Shown here piece by piece: positions 32,881 to 41,824 of a stretch of DNA of 64,000 nucleotides. The notes below the pieces were generated by a model. It was not told where the DNA came from and did no database searches. It saw only the letters and a list, made by a program, of their open reading frames with translations. Every line of letters begins with the position of its first letter. Position 1 is the stretch's first letter. The position numbers were made by a program, and so were the translations under genes. Source of the DNA: Streptomyces anulatus (GTDB lineage Bacteria; Actinomycetota; Actinomycetes; Streptomycetales; Streptomycetaceae); contig NZ_JOEZ01000018.1 in NCBI RefSeq assembly GCF_000721175.1, positions 62,001-126,000 of the forward strand. Reading direction: 5' to 3'.

Positions 32881-35535
32881 ATGAAGCCGTCCCGGCCGTT
32901 GTACGAGCGTGAACCGGAACTCGCCGCCGCTGCCGAGGCGGTGGACTCCCTGTGTGGTGCGCAGGCCGTCGGCGGGCTCCTGGTCTTCAGCGGAGAGGCG
33001 GGGATCGGCAAGACCGCGCTGCTCGCCGAGATCCAGGTGATGGCCGCCGACCGGTGCACCGTCTGGTCGGCCCGGGGAGGCGAGACCGTCACCTCCGTAC
33101 CGTTCCATGTCGTACGGCAGTTGCTGCAACCCGCCCTCGACCAGTTCCCGCCCGACGAGACCCGGGCCCTGTTCGGCGACTGGTACGAGACCACCGCGCC
33201 GGCCCTGGGACTCGCCGAGCCGAGCGGACCGCGGCCCGACCCGCAGGGTGTGCGTGACGGGCTGGACTTCGTCGTCGGCCGGCTCGCCTCCCGGCTCAGC
33301 CACCGGCCGTTGCTGCTCATCGTGGACGACGCCCACTGGGCGGACGGCGAATCCCTCGCCTGGCTGGCCTCGTTCACCGCCCGCCTCGGTGAGCTGCCGC
33401 TCCTGGTGGTGCAGGCGCACCGACCGCAGGAGATGGCCGAACGCGACACCAACTACATCGCCGACCGCGAGGCCGAGCGCGGCTTCGGCAGCCAGGGCAG
33501 GGTGAACCGGGTCGCCCTGCGGGCCCTGACCCCGGACGCCACCGCCGTGCTCGTCCGCGCGAGCCTCGGCGATCACGCCGACGACCCGTTCTGCCGTGAG
33601 GTGTGGGCCGTCACCGGAGGCAATCCGTACGAGGCGGTCGAGCTGGTCGCCAAGGTCCAGGACCGCGAACTGCCGCCGGTCGAGGAATCCGCGGGCGAAC
33701 TGCGCGAGCTCGGCGCGTCCGCCAGGGGCAGCGGGCTGGTCGCCCGGCTGGAGCGGCTCGGCACGAACGCCAACCGGTTCGCATGGGCCGCCGCGGTCCT
33801 CGGCACCGACATCTCCCAGGAACTGGCCGCCACGCTCGCCGGGATGAGCTCGGCGGAGGCCGCCGACTGCACGGCCCGGCTGCGCGACGCCCGTATCGTC
33901 AGCGGCTTCGACCCGCTGGAGTTCGTCCACCCGCTGATCGCGACAGCGGTCTACCGCTCGATCCCGCCGGCCACCCGCACCGCCATGCACGGGCGCGCCG
34001 CCTGGGCGATCACCCGGGCCGGACTCGGCGCCGCCGCAGCCTCCCGGCACCTGCTGGAGGTCCACCCGGACGACGACCAGGAACTGGTCGCGCAGCTGCG
34101 GGAAGCCGCCGGCCAGCACCTCGCCGTCGGTGCGCCGGAAGCGGCCCGGCGCTGCCTGGAACGGGCGCTGGAGGAGCCGCCGCGCCCCAAGGACCGGGCC
34201 GCCCTGCTGTACGAGCTGGGCTGCGCGACGCTGCTGAGCTCCCCGCCCACCACGGTCCAGCACCTGCGCGCCGCCCTGGACATGCCGGGGCTCGACGGCG
34301 GGCTGCGGGTCGACGCCACCTTCCGGCTCGCGGCCGCGCTCGCCCACAACAACCAGCTCAAGGACGCGGCGCTCTCGCTGGCAGCCGAGGCCGCGCGCAC
34401 GGCACCCGGCCCCGGGCTGATGCGCCTGCAGGCCGCGCACTTCATGTGGGAGGGCATGCAGGCCGCCGAGGACGACGGACCGACCCGCTCCCGGCGGCTC
34501 ACCCGCAACGCCGACCACCTCAAGGGCCGCGACAACGCGGAGCGGGCGCTGCTCACGCTCCGGGCCTTCGACGCCATGCTGCGCGGTGAGAACGCCCAGC
34601 TCATCGTCGACCTCTGCGAACGCGCCCTGATAGACGGCAGCCCCGCCCGGGGGCTGGGCTGGACCGACTCCGAGTGGGGCTTCGAACTCCCCACCATGGT
34701 CGGCATCACCTACACCTTCGTCGACCAGCTGGACCGTGCCGAGAGCCTCTTCGGCGAAGCGGTCCGGGCCTTCGAGATCTCCGGCTGGAGCGGGGCCCAC
34801 CTGGCGTTCGCCCACACCCTGCTCGGCATGGTCCACCGCCGTCGCGGCCGCCTCGCCGAGGCCGAGGGCTTCCTGCGCGAAGGACTCCGCCTCGCCGACC
34901 GTGTCGGCTCCGGACTGCCCGTCCACTGGGACGCGGCCTGCCTGCTCATCGACACCCTGCTGGCCCGGGGCCGTACCGACGAGGCCCGCCGCATCGCCGA
35001 CCGCTACGACTTCGGCCCGCCCTACCCCAGCGCCATGGTGCTGCCGGACGGACCGTGCGTGCGCGGCCGCCTGCTGCTGGCGGAGGGCCGCAAGGAGGAC
35101 GCGATCGCCGAGCTGGAAGCGGCGGGCGCCGCTCTGGAGCAGCGCGAACGCTTCAACGGCATCTGGGCTCCCTGGGCCGCCGACCTGGCGCGGGCCCTGG
35201 CCGAGGACGACCCGGCCCGCGCGGCCCATCTCGCCGCCCGGAACCGGGTGCACGCCGAACGGCTCGGCACGCCCACCGCCCTGGGCGAGGCCCTGCGCTG
35301 CGTCGCCCTCTTCGCACCTCCGGAGCGGTCCGCGCAACTGCTCGCCGAGGCCGTGGGACACCTGGAGAAGTCCTCGTCCGCCTACGAGCACGCGCTCGCC
35401 CGGGTCGACTACGGCATCGCGATCGGCTCGCACCGGGAACTGGCCCGCGCCCAGAAGCAGGCGATGGCCTGCGGAGCCGAGGGGCTGGCCGCCCGCGCCC
35501 AACAAGCACGGGCGTCGATACGGTCCTCGGAGTGA
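32881..35535 (+). CDS. LuxR-type (LAL-like) AAA ATPase without DNA-binding domain
   Basis: An 884-residue ATPase/TPR protein. It starts LYEREPELAAAAEAVDSL and has Walker A GEAGIGKTALLAEI (about residue 40) and Walker B PLLLIVDDAHWAD (about 145), as in LAL regulators and STAND ATPases. From about 420 onward it is a long array of helical repeats (AARRCLERALEEP, AESLFGEAVRAFEISGW, EAEGFLREGLRLADRVG, EEARRIADRY-like units). The C-terminus ends RAQKQAMACGAEGLAARAQQARASIRSSE with no LuxR helix-turn-helix, so it cannot bind DNA in the usual way. It may sense a ligand and act through a partner. The start at 32881 is set by the conserved N-terminus; a GTG slightly upstream is possible. Confidence 0.85.
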   Translation: MKPSRPLYEREPELAAAAEAVDSLCGAQAVGGLLVFSGEAGIGKTALLAEIQVMAADRCTVWSARGGETVTSVPFHVVRQLLQPALDQFPPDETRALFGDWYETTAPALGLAEPSGPRPDPQGVRDGLDFVVGRLASRLSHRPLLLIVDDAHWADGESLAWLASFTARLGELPLLVVQAHRPQEMAERDTNYIADREAERGFGSQGRVNRVALRALTPDATAVLVRASLGDHADDPFCREVWAVTGGNPYEAVELVAKVQDRELPPVEESAGELRELGASARGSGLVARLERLGTNANRFAWAAAVLGTDISQELAATLAGMSSAEAADCTARLRDARIVSGFDPLEFVHPLIATAVYRSIPPATRTAMHGRAAWAITRAGLGAAAASRHLLEVHPDDDQELVAQLREAAGQHLAVGAPEAARRCLERALEEPPRPKDRAALLYELGCATLLSSPPTTVQHLRAALDMPGLDGGLRVDATFRLAAALAHNNQLKDAALSLAAEAARTAPGPGLMRLQAAHFMWEGMQAAEDDGPTRSRRLTRNADHLKGRDNAERALLTLRAFDAMLRGENAQLIVDLCERALIDGSPARGLGWTDSEWGFELPTMVGITYTFVDQLDRAESLFGEAVRAFEISGWSGAHLAFAHTLLGMVHRRRGRLAEAEGFLREGLRLADRVGSGLPVHWDAACLLIDTLLARGRTDEARRIADRYDFGPPYPSAMVLPDGPCVRGRLLLAEGRKEDAIAELEAAGAALEQRERFNGIWAPWAADLARALAEDDPARAAHLAARNRVHAERLGTPTALGEALRCVALFAPPERSAQLLAEAVGHLEKSSSAYEHALARVDYGIAIGSHRELARAQKQAMACGAEGLAARAQQARASIRSSE

Positions 35536-35585
35536 GGTAATGTTTGTCCTGCGCGGCCACCCGGGACAACCGGGAGGAAACGCGG

Positions 35586-35659
<74 letters not shown>

Positions 35660-35678
35660 CTGGAGACAGTCGCAGGTC

Positions 35679-35712
35679 AGGGCCGGTTTCGGAGCAATCC
35701 GAAACCGGCCCT
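35679..35712 (+). terminator. Terminator of tRNA-Pro copy 2
   Basis: A perfect 15-bp stem, 35679-35693 pairing with 35698-35712, loop GCAA, followed by TGATCATTTTT, a real T-run. This is the clearest Rho-independent terminator in the window. Confidence 0.9.
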
Positions 35713-36362
35713 TGATCATTTTTGGGGACCAGTTGGGGACCAGCTGGAGGTCCGGCGTCCTTGACCGGGTCAGCGGGTCAGCGGGTCATGACGATGGGGC
35801 TCGGCAGCGAGCGCGGTGCGCGCAGCACGTTGAAGTGGGCCGAGAGCGCCCGGTGAGTCCCTGATGGAACTGATCCGCAGTGGTGCTCAGGGCAAACGCT
35901 GGACAACAATCGTCTGCGGAAGCGCCGGTTTGGCTAACCGGCGATGTTCGGCTATGTTGCTCTCATTTTCGACGCGGTGAGCATCACGTACTGAGCCGAT
36001 TATTGTTTCTCGATGACCCATCATGTGGAGTGCGTTGCGATCCTCGAGCCGGTCGCAAAGGCGGTCTGACCTGCAGGTTTGAATGGTGTGCGTTATGTGC
36101 ACTAGTTCCAGCAGGTTCTTCGTCCTCTGGTGGTACACGCCTCGCAATGGCCCCTGACCAGCGGAAACGGCCACGATTCGGCCAAGCTGCAGGCGGCTGG
36201 TCCGCGTATGGCCCGGATCTTGGTCGGCACGGAGTGAACCCCTGACCGTCGGCCCGTGGCGGCGGCGAGCTGGCACACAAACGAGGGGCGTGCTGACAGG
36301 GCTCCACGGAGCGTGCCTCGACGTGACACGCTGGACTGCCGACCGCCGATATAAGTTCACTG
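35713..36362. other. Gene-free, less GC-rich stretch
   Basis: About 650 bases with visibly lower GC than the neighbours, especially 35880-36120 (runs such as TTATTGTTTCTCGATG). No frame gives a recognisable protein. A minus-strand open frame across this area lacks a ribosome site and any familiar motif. It sits between the tRNA and a patchwork of gene fragments, so it may be foreign or decayed DNA. Confidence 0.5.
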
Positions 36363-36555
36363 GCCAGGAGCGCCGACCTCGTGATCGTCGTACTCGGCGA
36401 CCGGGCCGGTCTCTTCGGGCGCGGGACGAGCGGGGAGGGCTGCGACGCGGAGAACCTAGCCCGTGCGGCGCCTCATCGGGTACGTACGCCTCGATCTGGA
36501 TCCGGGGCGGGCGGCCATGGTGCGGATGACGGTCCCGGCGGACCTCGCGTCCTTC
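36363..36555 (+). pseudogene. Two fragments of a GH3 beta-glucosidase/xylosidase gene
   Basis: The frame at about 36369-36458 reads SADLVIVVLGDRAGLFGRGTSGEGCDAENL, which looks like the C-terminal alpha/beta domain of GH3 enzymes (VLGD.AGLFGRGTSGEGCD). A different frame at 36463-36555 reads RRLIGYVRLDLDPGRAAMVRMTVPADLAS, the fibronectin-III-like end of the same kind of enzyme. The 200 or so residues normally between them are missing. Parent enzymes remove glucose or xylose from beta-linked saccharides. Confidence 0.65.
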
Positions 36556-36570
36556 TTCGGGGCATGCGCT

Positions 36571-36883
36571 ACCGAACCGCAGACGCTGGCAGCCGGCGCC
36601 TGGTTCCAGGCGTTCGAGTTGACCATCGATGGCGCAGGTTGTCCTGCGCATCGGTGCCCATGGCGCTGACTTCGCCAAGGATGAAGTGGTTGCCCGTACC
36701 GCCGAGACCGGTCTGCCCGTGCCACCCGTGCTGACCCGGGGCGCGATAGGCTCTTGGCGCTATGCGGTCTCGCCACGCGCGCACGGGACCGCGTTCGACG
36801 ACCTGTCGGCCGCCGATGCGGAGCTGACGCTGCCGAGCCTGCTGACCACGCTCGACACCATTGGCAGAATCGACCTCGCCGGC
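36571..36883 (+). pseudogene. N-terminal piece of a hygromycin-phosphotransferase-like gene
   Basis: TEPQTLAAGAWFQAFELTIDG (about 36571-36630) and, after a frameshift at about 36630, QVVLRIGAHGADFAKDEVVARTAETGLPVPPVL, then WRYAVSPRAHGTAFDDLSAADAELTLPSLLTTLDTIGRIDLAG. The order and residues follow the N-terminal third of hygromycin B 4-kinase (SEGEESRAFSF, YVLRVN, LPIPEVLDIGEF, ISRRAQGVTLQDL). The catalytic loop (HxDxxxxN) and everything after it are absent, so it cannot be a kinase. Confidence 0.65.
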
Positions 36884-36886
36884 CGA

Positions 36887-37186
36887 GCTGAGCAGCAGGA
36901 CGAGCGGTCGCACTTCCTCGACACGCTGGCGGAGTACCAGTGGGCGCGCGACGCAGCCGGGCTGATGCCGTCCACGATCGACCAGCTGGTCAAGCCGGTG
37001 CTGGAGATCTACGAGCACTATGACCTCGTGCCGTGGCAGCTCTCTCCGACGATGCTGGACCGCTACTTCGCGAGACCGGGGAAGGCCACTTCCCGGGCTC
37101 TCCGCGTGGGCTCCATCTGGCTGCGTTATCGGCCCGGACGTCCTGCGGGGCGCCGCCGGGGAACAGCGACGCCCTGCGAGGTGTGA
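36887..37186 (+). pseudogene. Tyrosine-recombinase (integrase) N-terminal fragment
   Basis: In frame with the kinase-like piece the reading changes to HFLDTLAEYQWARDAAGLMPSTIDQLVKPVLEIYEHYDLVPWQLSPTMLDRYFARPGKATSRAL. This resembles the N-terminal SAM-like DNA-binding domain of a Streptomyces group of tyrosine recombinases (a block of the kind V.EICEHY...PW.LT...LDRYFAGPGKR). The catalytic R..H-x-x-R..Y domain is missing. The joint with the kinase fragment at about 36885 is abrupt. Confidence 0.55.
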
Positions 37187-37248
37187 GACGTGAACCGTGC
37201 AGCTGTCGAGGGTTGGATGAGTAGGGGTAGTGCCCCTTGGGCGGGCCT

Positions 37249-38688
37249 CTACTTCTGCCGTGTCCGGCGCAAGGTGAGCAGGCCGTGGCAAGCGAAGAGC
37301 ACCGCGGTGAAGGCAAGGCCGATACCGGCGGCCTGGCGCATGTCGGGGACCTCCACCGCCGTGGCGGCGACGGTCAGCACCCCGACCACGGCCACGACCG
37401 CCAGCTTCCCACCGCCCGGAACGCTGAATCCGGTGAACTCCTCGGGGTTCGCCTTGCGATGGCGTCGGAAGGCGATGTACGAGGCGACGATCAGCAGCCA
37501 CACCAGTAGGACGGCGAAGATGGCGATCGACATCATGATGTTGAAAAGGCCGCTGACGTCGTAGAAGGCCAGCAAGGCGGCGACGGCGATACCCAGGGAC
37601 GAGACGGCCAGGGCGATCGCGGGGACGCCGCGCTTGCTCAGCTTGGCCGTCGGCGCCGGGGCCAGGCCGTCGTCTCCGAGCGAGTGCAGCAGCCGGGATG
37701 CGCCGTACAGGTGGGCGTTGGCGGCCGACATGGCCGCGATGAGCACGACCGCGTTGGTGAGGGTCGCCGCGGCCGGCACGCCGACCTCGGAGAAGACCCG
37801 CACGAAGGGGCTCGTCTCGACGCTCCCGTCACCCTCCGCTAGCTTGCGCCACGGGATCAGCGCGAGGACCAGGGTGATGGCGAGAAGGTAGAAGAAGCTC
37901 AGCCGCCAGGCCAGCTGGCGCATCGCGGTACGGATGGTGCGCTGCGGGTCGACCGCTTCCGCGGAGGCGATGGCGACGACCTCGAACCCGGCGTACGCGA
38001 ACATCACCACGGACATGGCCAGCCAGATGGATTCCAGGCCGTGCGGCATGAAGCCACCGTCGTCGGAGAGGTTGGCGAAGCCGGAAGCCTCCGTGTCAGG
38101 CAGACCGAAGAAGACCAGCAGTGCGGCGCAGAGGATGAACACGCAGAGCGCGACCACCTTGATGCTGGAGAGCCAGAACTCCGTGGTGCCGAAGGACTTC
38201 ACACTGATGATGTTGACCGCGAGGACGATCGCGGCGATCACCAGGATCGCCGCCGACATCGGCACCTCGGGCCACCACCAGCGGATGTAGAGCGCGGAAG
38301 CGACGACCTCCGTCCCGATGACGACGACGGCGCTGAACCAGTACAGGTACCGGCTGAGGAACCCGGCCCACGGGCCGAGGTAGCGGTGCGCGATGGTGCC
38401 GAAGGAACCCTGGACCGGGTGGGCGGCGGACATCTCGCCGAGCAGGACGGCGATGATGGCGACCAGGACCGCGCCGATCGCATACGCGACGATCACGGCG
38501 GGGCCGGCCACGGATATCGCGGTGCTGGAGCCGAGGAAGAGTCCGGTGCCGAGCGCGGAGCCCAGCCCGATCATGGTGGTCTGCCGGTGGGTGAGGGAGC
38601 GGACCAGCCCTTCACCGGCGGGCGACGGTCTGGCGCCGTCGGCTTCGGAGGACGGGGCGAGCGGTGCGGAGTCGCTGGGTGCGGCCAT
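37249..38688 (-). CDS. APC family amino acid permease
   Basis: A 479-residue transporter with twelve predicted helices, starting after a short hydrophilic N-terminus at LTHRQTTMIGLGSALGTGLFLGSSTAISVAGPA, the GS(A/L)GTGLF signature of the AAT/APC group. Later helices include VIVAYAIGAVLVAIIAVLLGEM, AVVVIGTEVVASALYI, WLAMSVVMFAYAGFEVVAIASAEAVDPQRTI and ALTNAVVLIAAMSAANAHLYGASRLL. It imports an amino acid by proton symport. As the last gene of the kynurenine-degradation operon its substrate is likely tryptophan, kynurenine or a related aromatic amino acid, which is inference. Start ATG 38688 lies 50 bp after the LVIVD gene. Confidence 0.9.
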   Translation of the reverse strand: MAAPSDSAPLAPSSEADGARPSPAGEGLVRSLTHRQTTMIGLGSALGTGLFLGSSTAISVAGPAVIVAYAIGAVLVAIIAVLLGEMSAAHPVQGSFGTIAHRYLGPWAGFLSRYLYWFSAVVVIGTEVVASALYIRWWWPEVPMSAAILVIAAIVLAVNIISVKSFGTTEFWLSSIKVVALCVFILCAALLVFFGLPDTEASGFANLSDDGGFMPHGLESIWLAMSVVMFAYAGFEVVAIASAEAVDPQRTIRTAMRQLAWRLSFFYLLAITLVLALIPWRKLAEGDGSVETSPFVRVFSEVGVPAAATLTNAVVLIAAMSAANAHLYGASRLLHSLGDDGLAPAPTAKLSKRGVPAIALAVSSLGIAVAALLAFYDVSGLFNIMMSIAIFAVLLVWLLIVASYIAFRRHRKANPEEFTGFSVPGGGKLAVVAVVGVLTVAATAVEVPDMRQAAGIGLAFTAVLFACHGLLTLRRTRQK

Positions 38689-38738
38689 GGCAGTGGGGCC
38701 CTTCTGGAAGGTGATGGGGGTGGGAGAGGGGCAGCGAC

Positions 38739-40517
38739 TCAGAACTCGCTGGTGCGGAACGGCTCCGCCGGTGCGTTCAGGTCCGGCTTGCCCAAGACCT
38801 TCGGCGAGGACAGTGCGTAGATGCCGTGGTTGGTCAGCGTCCATGCGATGTTGCGGTCCCACTCCACGTACACGCCGTGGGTCTGGTTGCCGTACGCGTA
38901 GTCCGCGGTGGAGGGGCCGTACGCCTTCGGGACGAAGTACGCCGATATCTCCGGCGACGCGGGCTTGGAGACGTCGAAGAACTGCACGCCCGCGTTGTAG
39001 AAGCCGTAGCTCAGGACACCAGGGGTGTGTCGGCCCGGGTTGGTGTAGTAGCCGGTGCGCTTGGGGCCGAAGCTGCCGCGGCGCTGGCAGTAGTCGTTGA
39101 TGCCGGCGGCCTTCGGCGGGGTCGGGCGGGGAAGGACGCCAACGACGCGGGGCTTCTTCGGGTCCCGTGCGTCGATCTGGTAGATGTCCTTGTAGGGCTC
39201 GTAGCAGTCCTCGGTGAGCGGGTAGCCCGAGTAGTAGATCATTCCGGTCTTGTCGTACTGGGAGACGTCGATGTTGTCACCCTCGGTGCCCGCGACGGAG
39301 GCCGGCAGGTCCAGGTGGCTGACGGTCTTCATGTTCGAGGGGTTCGAGACGTCCAGTACCGTCAGGCCGTAGCCGCCCATGGCGGCGAAGGCGTAGCGTC
39401 CGCCCTTCTCGACGGGCTTGGGGAGGAAGAGCGGCATCCGGGCGCCCATCCAACTGGTCCGGTTCCCGCAGCGCGGGTTGTTCCGGTACGCGGCCTCCTC
39501 GCCGGTGCGCTGGCCCGGCAGGTGCCAGGTGTCGAGGAGCTTCGGGCGGGCCGGGTTGGACATGTCCCAGGACTGGTAGCCCGCCGAGTGCAGATTGGTG
39601 GGGTACTCGGTGCCTGAGTAGGTGTCGTTCGGTGCGGTGGCGATGAACATGTACTTCTCGCCGGTCCAGTGCGGCACGTCGATCGAGCCGGAGCCCTGCT
39701 GTGCCGTGGCCGGGTCGGTGTTCAGGGGGTCGGCCTGGGTGGAGTCGGTGGAAACCGTCGTCAGCAGCTTCCAGTCCTTCTTGCGGGGGCCGTCCAGGCG
39801 GAACACCTTGAAGCCCTTGAGCCCCGGCTTGGCCCGCAGCTTCGCGACGCCCTCCGGATTGTTGTACTTGTCCTTGGGCGGGTGGTCGGAGAGTTCCGAG
39901 ATCTGGCGTCTGCTCTCGAAGCTCTGGACCATGACGTACGCGTTCAGCTTCTTGTTCCACTGGATGGTGGACGCGCCCCAGTAGTCGTGCGCGGCCCAGT
40001 CGCCGTTCGCCCGGGTCTCGTCGCCGCCCACGTCCTTGCGGCTCATCCTCTCGACCACCTGGACCTTCTTGACGTCGGTGATGTCGTAGACGCGGCCGTC
40101 GGAGCGGCTGTACTGGAAGAGGTAGCGGCGGCCGTCGAAGTCGACGATGTTCTGCCAAGTGTGGAAGTAGTCGGGGGTGAAGTCGGCTCCCTCGTAGGCA
40201 GCTTCGACCTTCATGTTCTTGATGTACGAACGGGTGTCGTACTTCTTGTTGCGGCCGGGGAAGGGGTGTTCGTTCTCCTCGTCGACCGGGGTGAGCGCGG
40301 GGTGCCGGAAGCTGCCGTCCAGTTGCATGCCGTACGAGCCGGGGTCGGCCGGCCCGGGGCGGCGGTCCTCGCACGCGTCGAGGATGTCGGGGTCGGTGGC
40401 GGGGGTGGCCGTGGCGCTGGTGGTGTCCGCGCCGGAGACACCGGGAGCGAGGAGTGTGGCCGTGGTGGCTGCGGCGACCACTGCGGCGAGAGCGGCTTTT
40501 CTGCGGAGGGGACGCAT
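38739..40517 (-). CDS. Secreted LVIVD-repeat beta-propeller protein
   Basis: A 592-residue protein with a clear signal peptide (MRPLRRKAALAAVVAAATTATLLAPGVSGA, cleavage near residue 30). The mature part carries LVIVD-type repeats: GGYGLTVLDVSNPSNMKTVSHLDLP, AGYQSWDMSNPARPKLLDTWHLPG, VGVLPRPT and GVQFFDVSKPASPEISAYFVP, each an xxVxDVSNPxxPxxV-like unit, so it should fold as a propeller outside the cell. It has conserved Trp/Tyr-rich parts (HTWQNIVDFDGRRYLFQYSRSDGRVYDITD) and six or so cysteines. No catalytic motif is recognised. It lies 71 bp after kynureninase and 50 bp before the permease, so it belongs to this operon; a binding or scavenging role is possible. Confidence 0.85.
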   Translation of the reverse strand: MRPLRRKAALAAVVAAATTATLLAPGVSGADTTSATATPATDPDILDACEDRRPGPADPGSYGMQLDGSFRHPALTPVDEENEHPFPGRNKKYDTRSYIKNMKVEAAYEGADFTPDYFHTWQNIVDFDGRRYLFQYSRSDGRVYDITDVKKVQVVERMSRKDVGGDETRANGDWAAHDYWGASTIQWNKKLNAYVMVQSFESRRQISELSDHPPKDKYNNPEGVAKLRAKPGLKGFKVFRLDGPRKKDWKLLTTVSTDSTQADPLNTDPATAQQGSGSIDVPHWTGEKYMFIATAPNDTYSGTEYPTNLHSAGYQSWDMSNPARPKLLDTWHLPGQRTGEEAAYRNNPRCGNRTSWMGARMPLFLPKPVEKGGRYAFAAMGGYGLTVLDVSNPSNMKTVSHLDLPASVAGTEGDNIDVSQYDKTGMIYYSGYPLTEDCYEPYKDIYQIDARDPKKPRVVGVLPRPTPPKAAGINDYCQRRGSFGPKRTGYYTNPGRHTPGVLSYGFYNAGVQFFDVSKPASPEISAYFVPKAYGPSTADYAYGNQTHGVYVEWDRNIAWTLTNHGIYALSSPKVLGKPDLNAPAEPFRTSEF

Positions 40518-40588
40518 CTGACGGTCCAATCGGAGCAGGAAGGGAGCGGGATGTGCCGTGTGCCCCTGGGGCGGGCGCGCGGGCCGAA

Positions 40589-41824
40589 TCAGGTGACGGT
40601 GGGGCGCTGCCGGAATTCGGTGCTGTGGTGGTCGCCGTCGGTCACGACGGCGAGCAGTTCGCGGACGGCGTGCAGGACGTCCGCGTGGGTGACGTAGAGG
40701 GCGTTGAATCCGAACCGGAGCAGGTCCGGGGCACGCATGTCGCCGATCACACCGCGAGCGGTGAGCGCGGCCACCAGCGGGTATGCCTCCGAGTGGCGCA
40801 GGGCGACCTGGCTGCCGCGGCGGGCCGGGTCGCGCGGGGTGGCCATGGTGAAGCCGAGGCCGTCGAGGAGTTCGTCGGCGCACTCCTGGAAGAACCCGGT
40901 CAGGGAGAGGCTCTTCTCCCGTACGGCCGTCATGTCCACCCCGTCGAAGGCCGTCAGCGCGGCTTCGAGGGCGAGGAGTGACAACAGCGGCGGAGTGCTG
41001 ATCCGGGCCCGGCTGATGTCCGCCCCAGGGGTGTACGTACCTGCCATGGCGAACGGCTCCGCGTGTCCGTGCCAGCCGGTGAGGGGGTGGTCGAAGTCCG
41101 GCTGGTGCCGCCGGGCGACATAGGCGAACGCGGGCGCCCCGGGGCCGCCGGAGAGGTACTTGTAGCCGCAGCCGACCGCGAAGTCCGCCCCGATGGCGTC
41201 GAGTTCGACGGAGAGGGCGCCCGCCGCGTGGCACAGGTCCCAGTGCATCAGGGCACCGGCGGCGTGCGCGGCGGCGGTGAGCGCGGCCATGTCGTACAGC
41301 TCGCCGGTGCGGTAGTCCACCGGGGCGTAGGCGGCCACGGCGACGTTCCCGGCTTCGGCGGCCAGCACCGCGGCGGCCTCGCGGGCCGGTATTCGGCGGA
41401 CGTCGAGCCCGAGGAGTCGGCCCACCGAGTCGGCGATGTACTGGTCGGTGGGGAAGTGGTCGGGATCGGTCAGCAGCAGTCGGCGTCCGGGGCGCATTCG
41501 GGCGGCGGCCAGCAGGGTGTTGAAGAGTTGGACGCTGGTGGAGTCCCCGACGACCGTCTGTCCGGGGGCCGCGCCGATCAGTCGGCCGAGTGCATCGCCG
41601 GTCCGGGTCGGCGCCTCCCACCAGCCGTTGCCGTTCCAGGAACGGATCAGGTCGGTGCCCCACTGGCGGTGCACGGCGTCCTCGACGACCGCCGGGACGG
41701 CGGCGGGGAGGGCGCCCAGGGAGTTGCCGTCGAGGTAGACGATGCCTTCGGGGAGGAGGAAGCGGGCGCGGACGTGGGCGAGGGGGTCGGCGGCGTCGAG
41801 TGCTGTGGCGCGTTCGGTCAGCAT
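40589..41824 (-). CDS. kynU: Kynureninase
   Basis: A 411-residue PLP enzyme of the aspartate-aminotransferase fold. It hydrolyses kynurenine to anthranilate plus alanine, or 3-hydroxykynurenine to 3-hydroxyanthranilate plus alanine. Visible blocks are [13 protein letters not shown], the DSTSVQLFN phosphate-binding region, [39 protein letters not shown] with the PLP lysine near K222, and [16 protein letters not shown]. In this operon the dioxygenase downstream in the pathway needs 3-hydroxyanthranilate, so the 3-hydroxy substrate is the relevant one. The ATG overlaps the aldolase stop by 7 bp. Confidence 0.95.
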   Translation of the reverse strand: MLTERATALDAADPLAHVRARFLLPEGIVYLDGNSLGALPAAVPAVVEDAVHRQWGTDLIRSWNGNGWWEAPTRTGDALGRLIGAAPGQTVVGDSTSVQLFNTLLAAARMRPGRRLLLTDPDHFPTDQYIADSVGRLLGLDVRRIPAREAAAVLAAEAGNVAVAAYAPVDYRTGELYDMAALTAAAHAAGALMHWDLCHAAGALSVELDAIGADFAVGCGYKYLSGGPGAPAFAYVARRHQPDFDHPLTGWHGHAEPFAMAGTYTPGADISRARISTPPLLSLLALEAALTAFDGVDMTAVREKSLSLTGFFQECADELLDGLGFTMATPRDPARRGSQVALRHSEAYPLVAALTARGVIGDMRAPDLLRFGFNALYVTHADVLHAVRELLAVVTDGDHHSTEFRQRPTVT

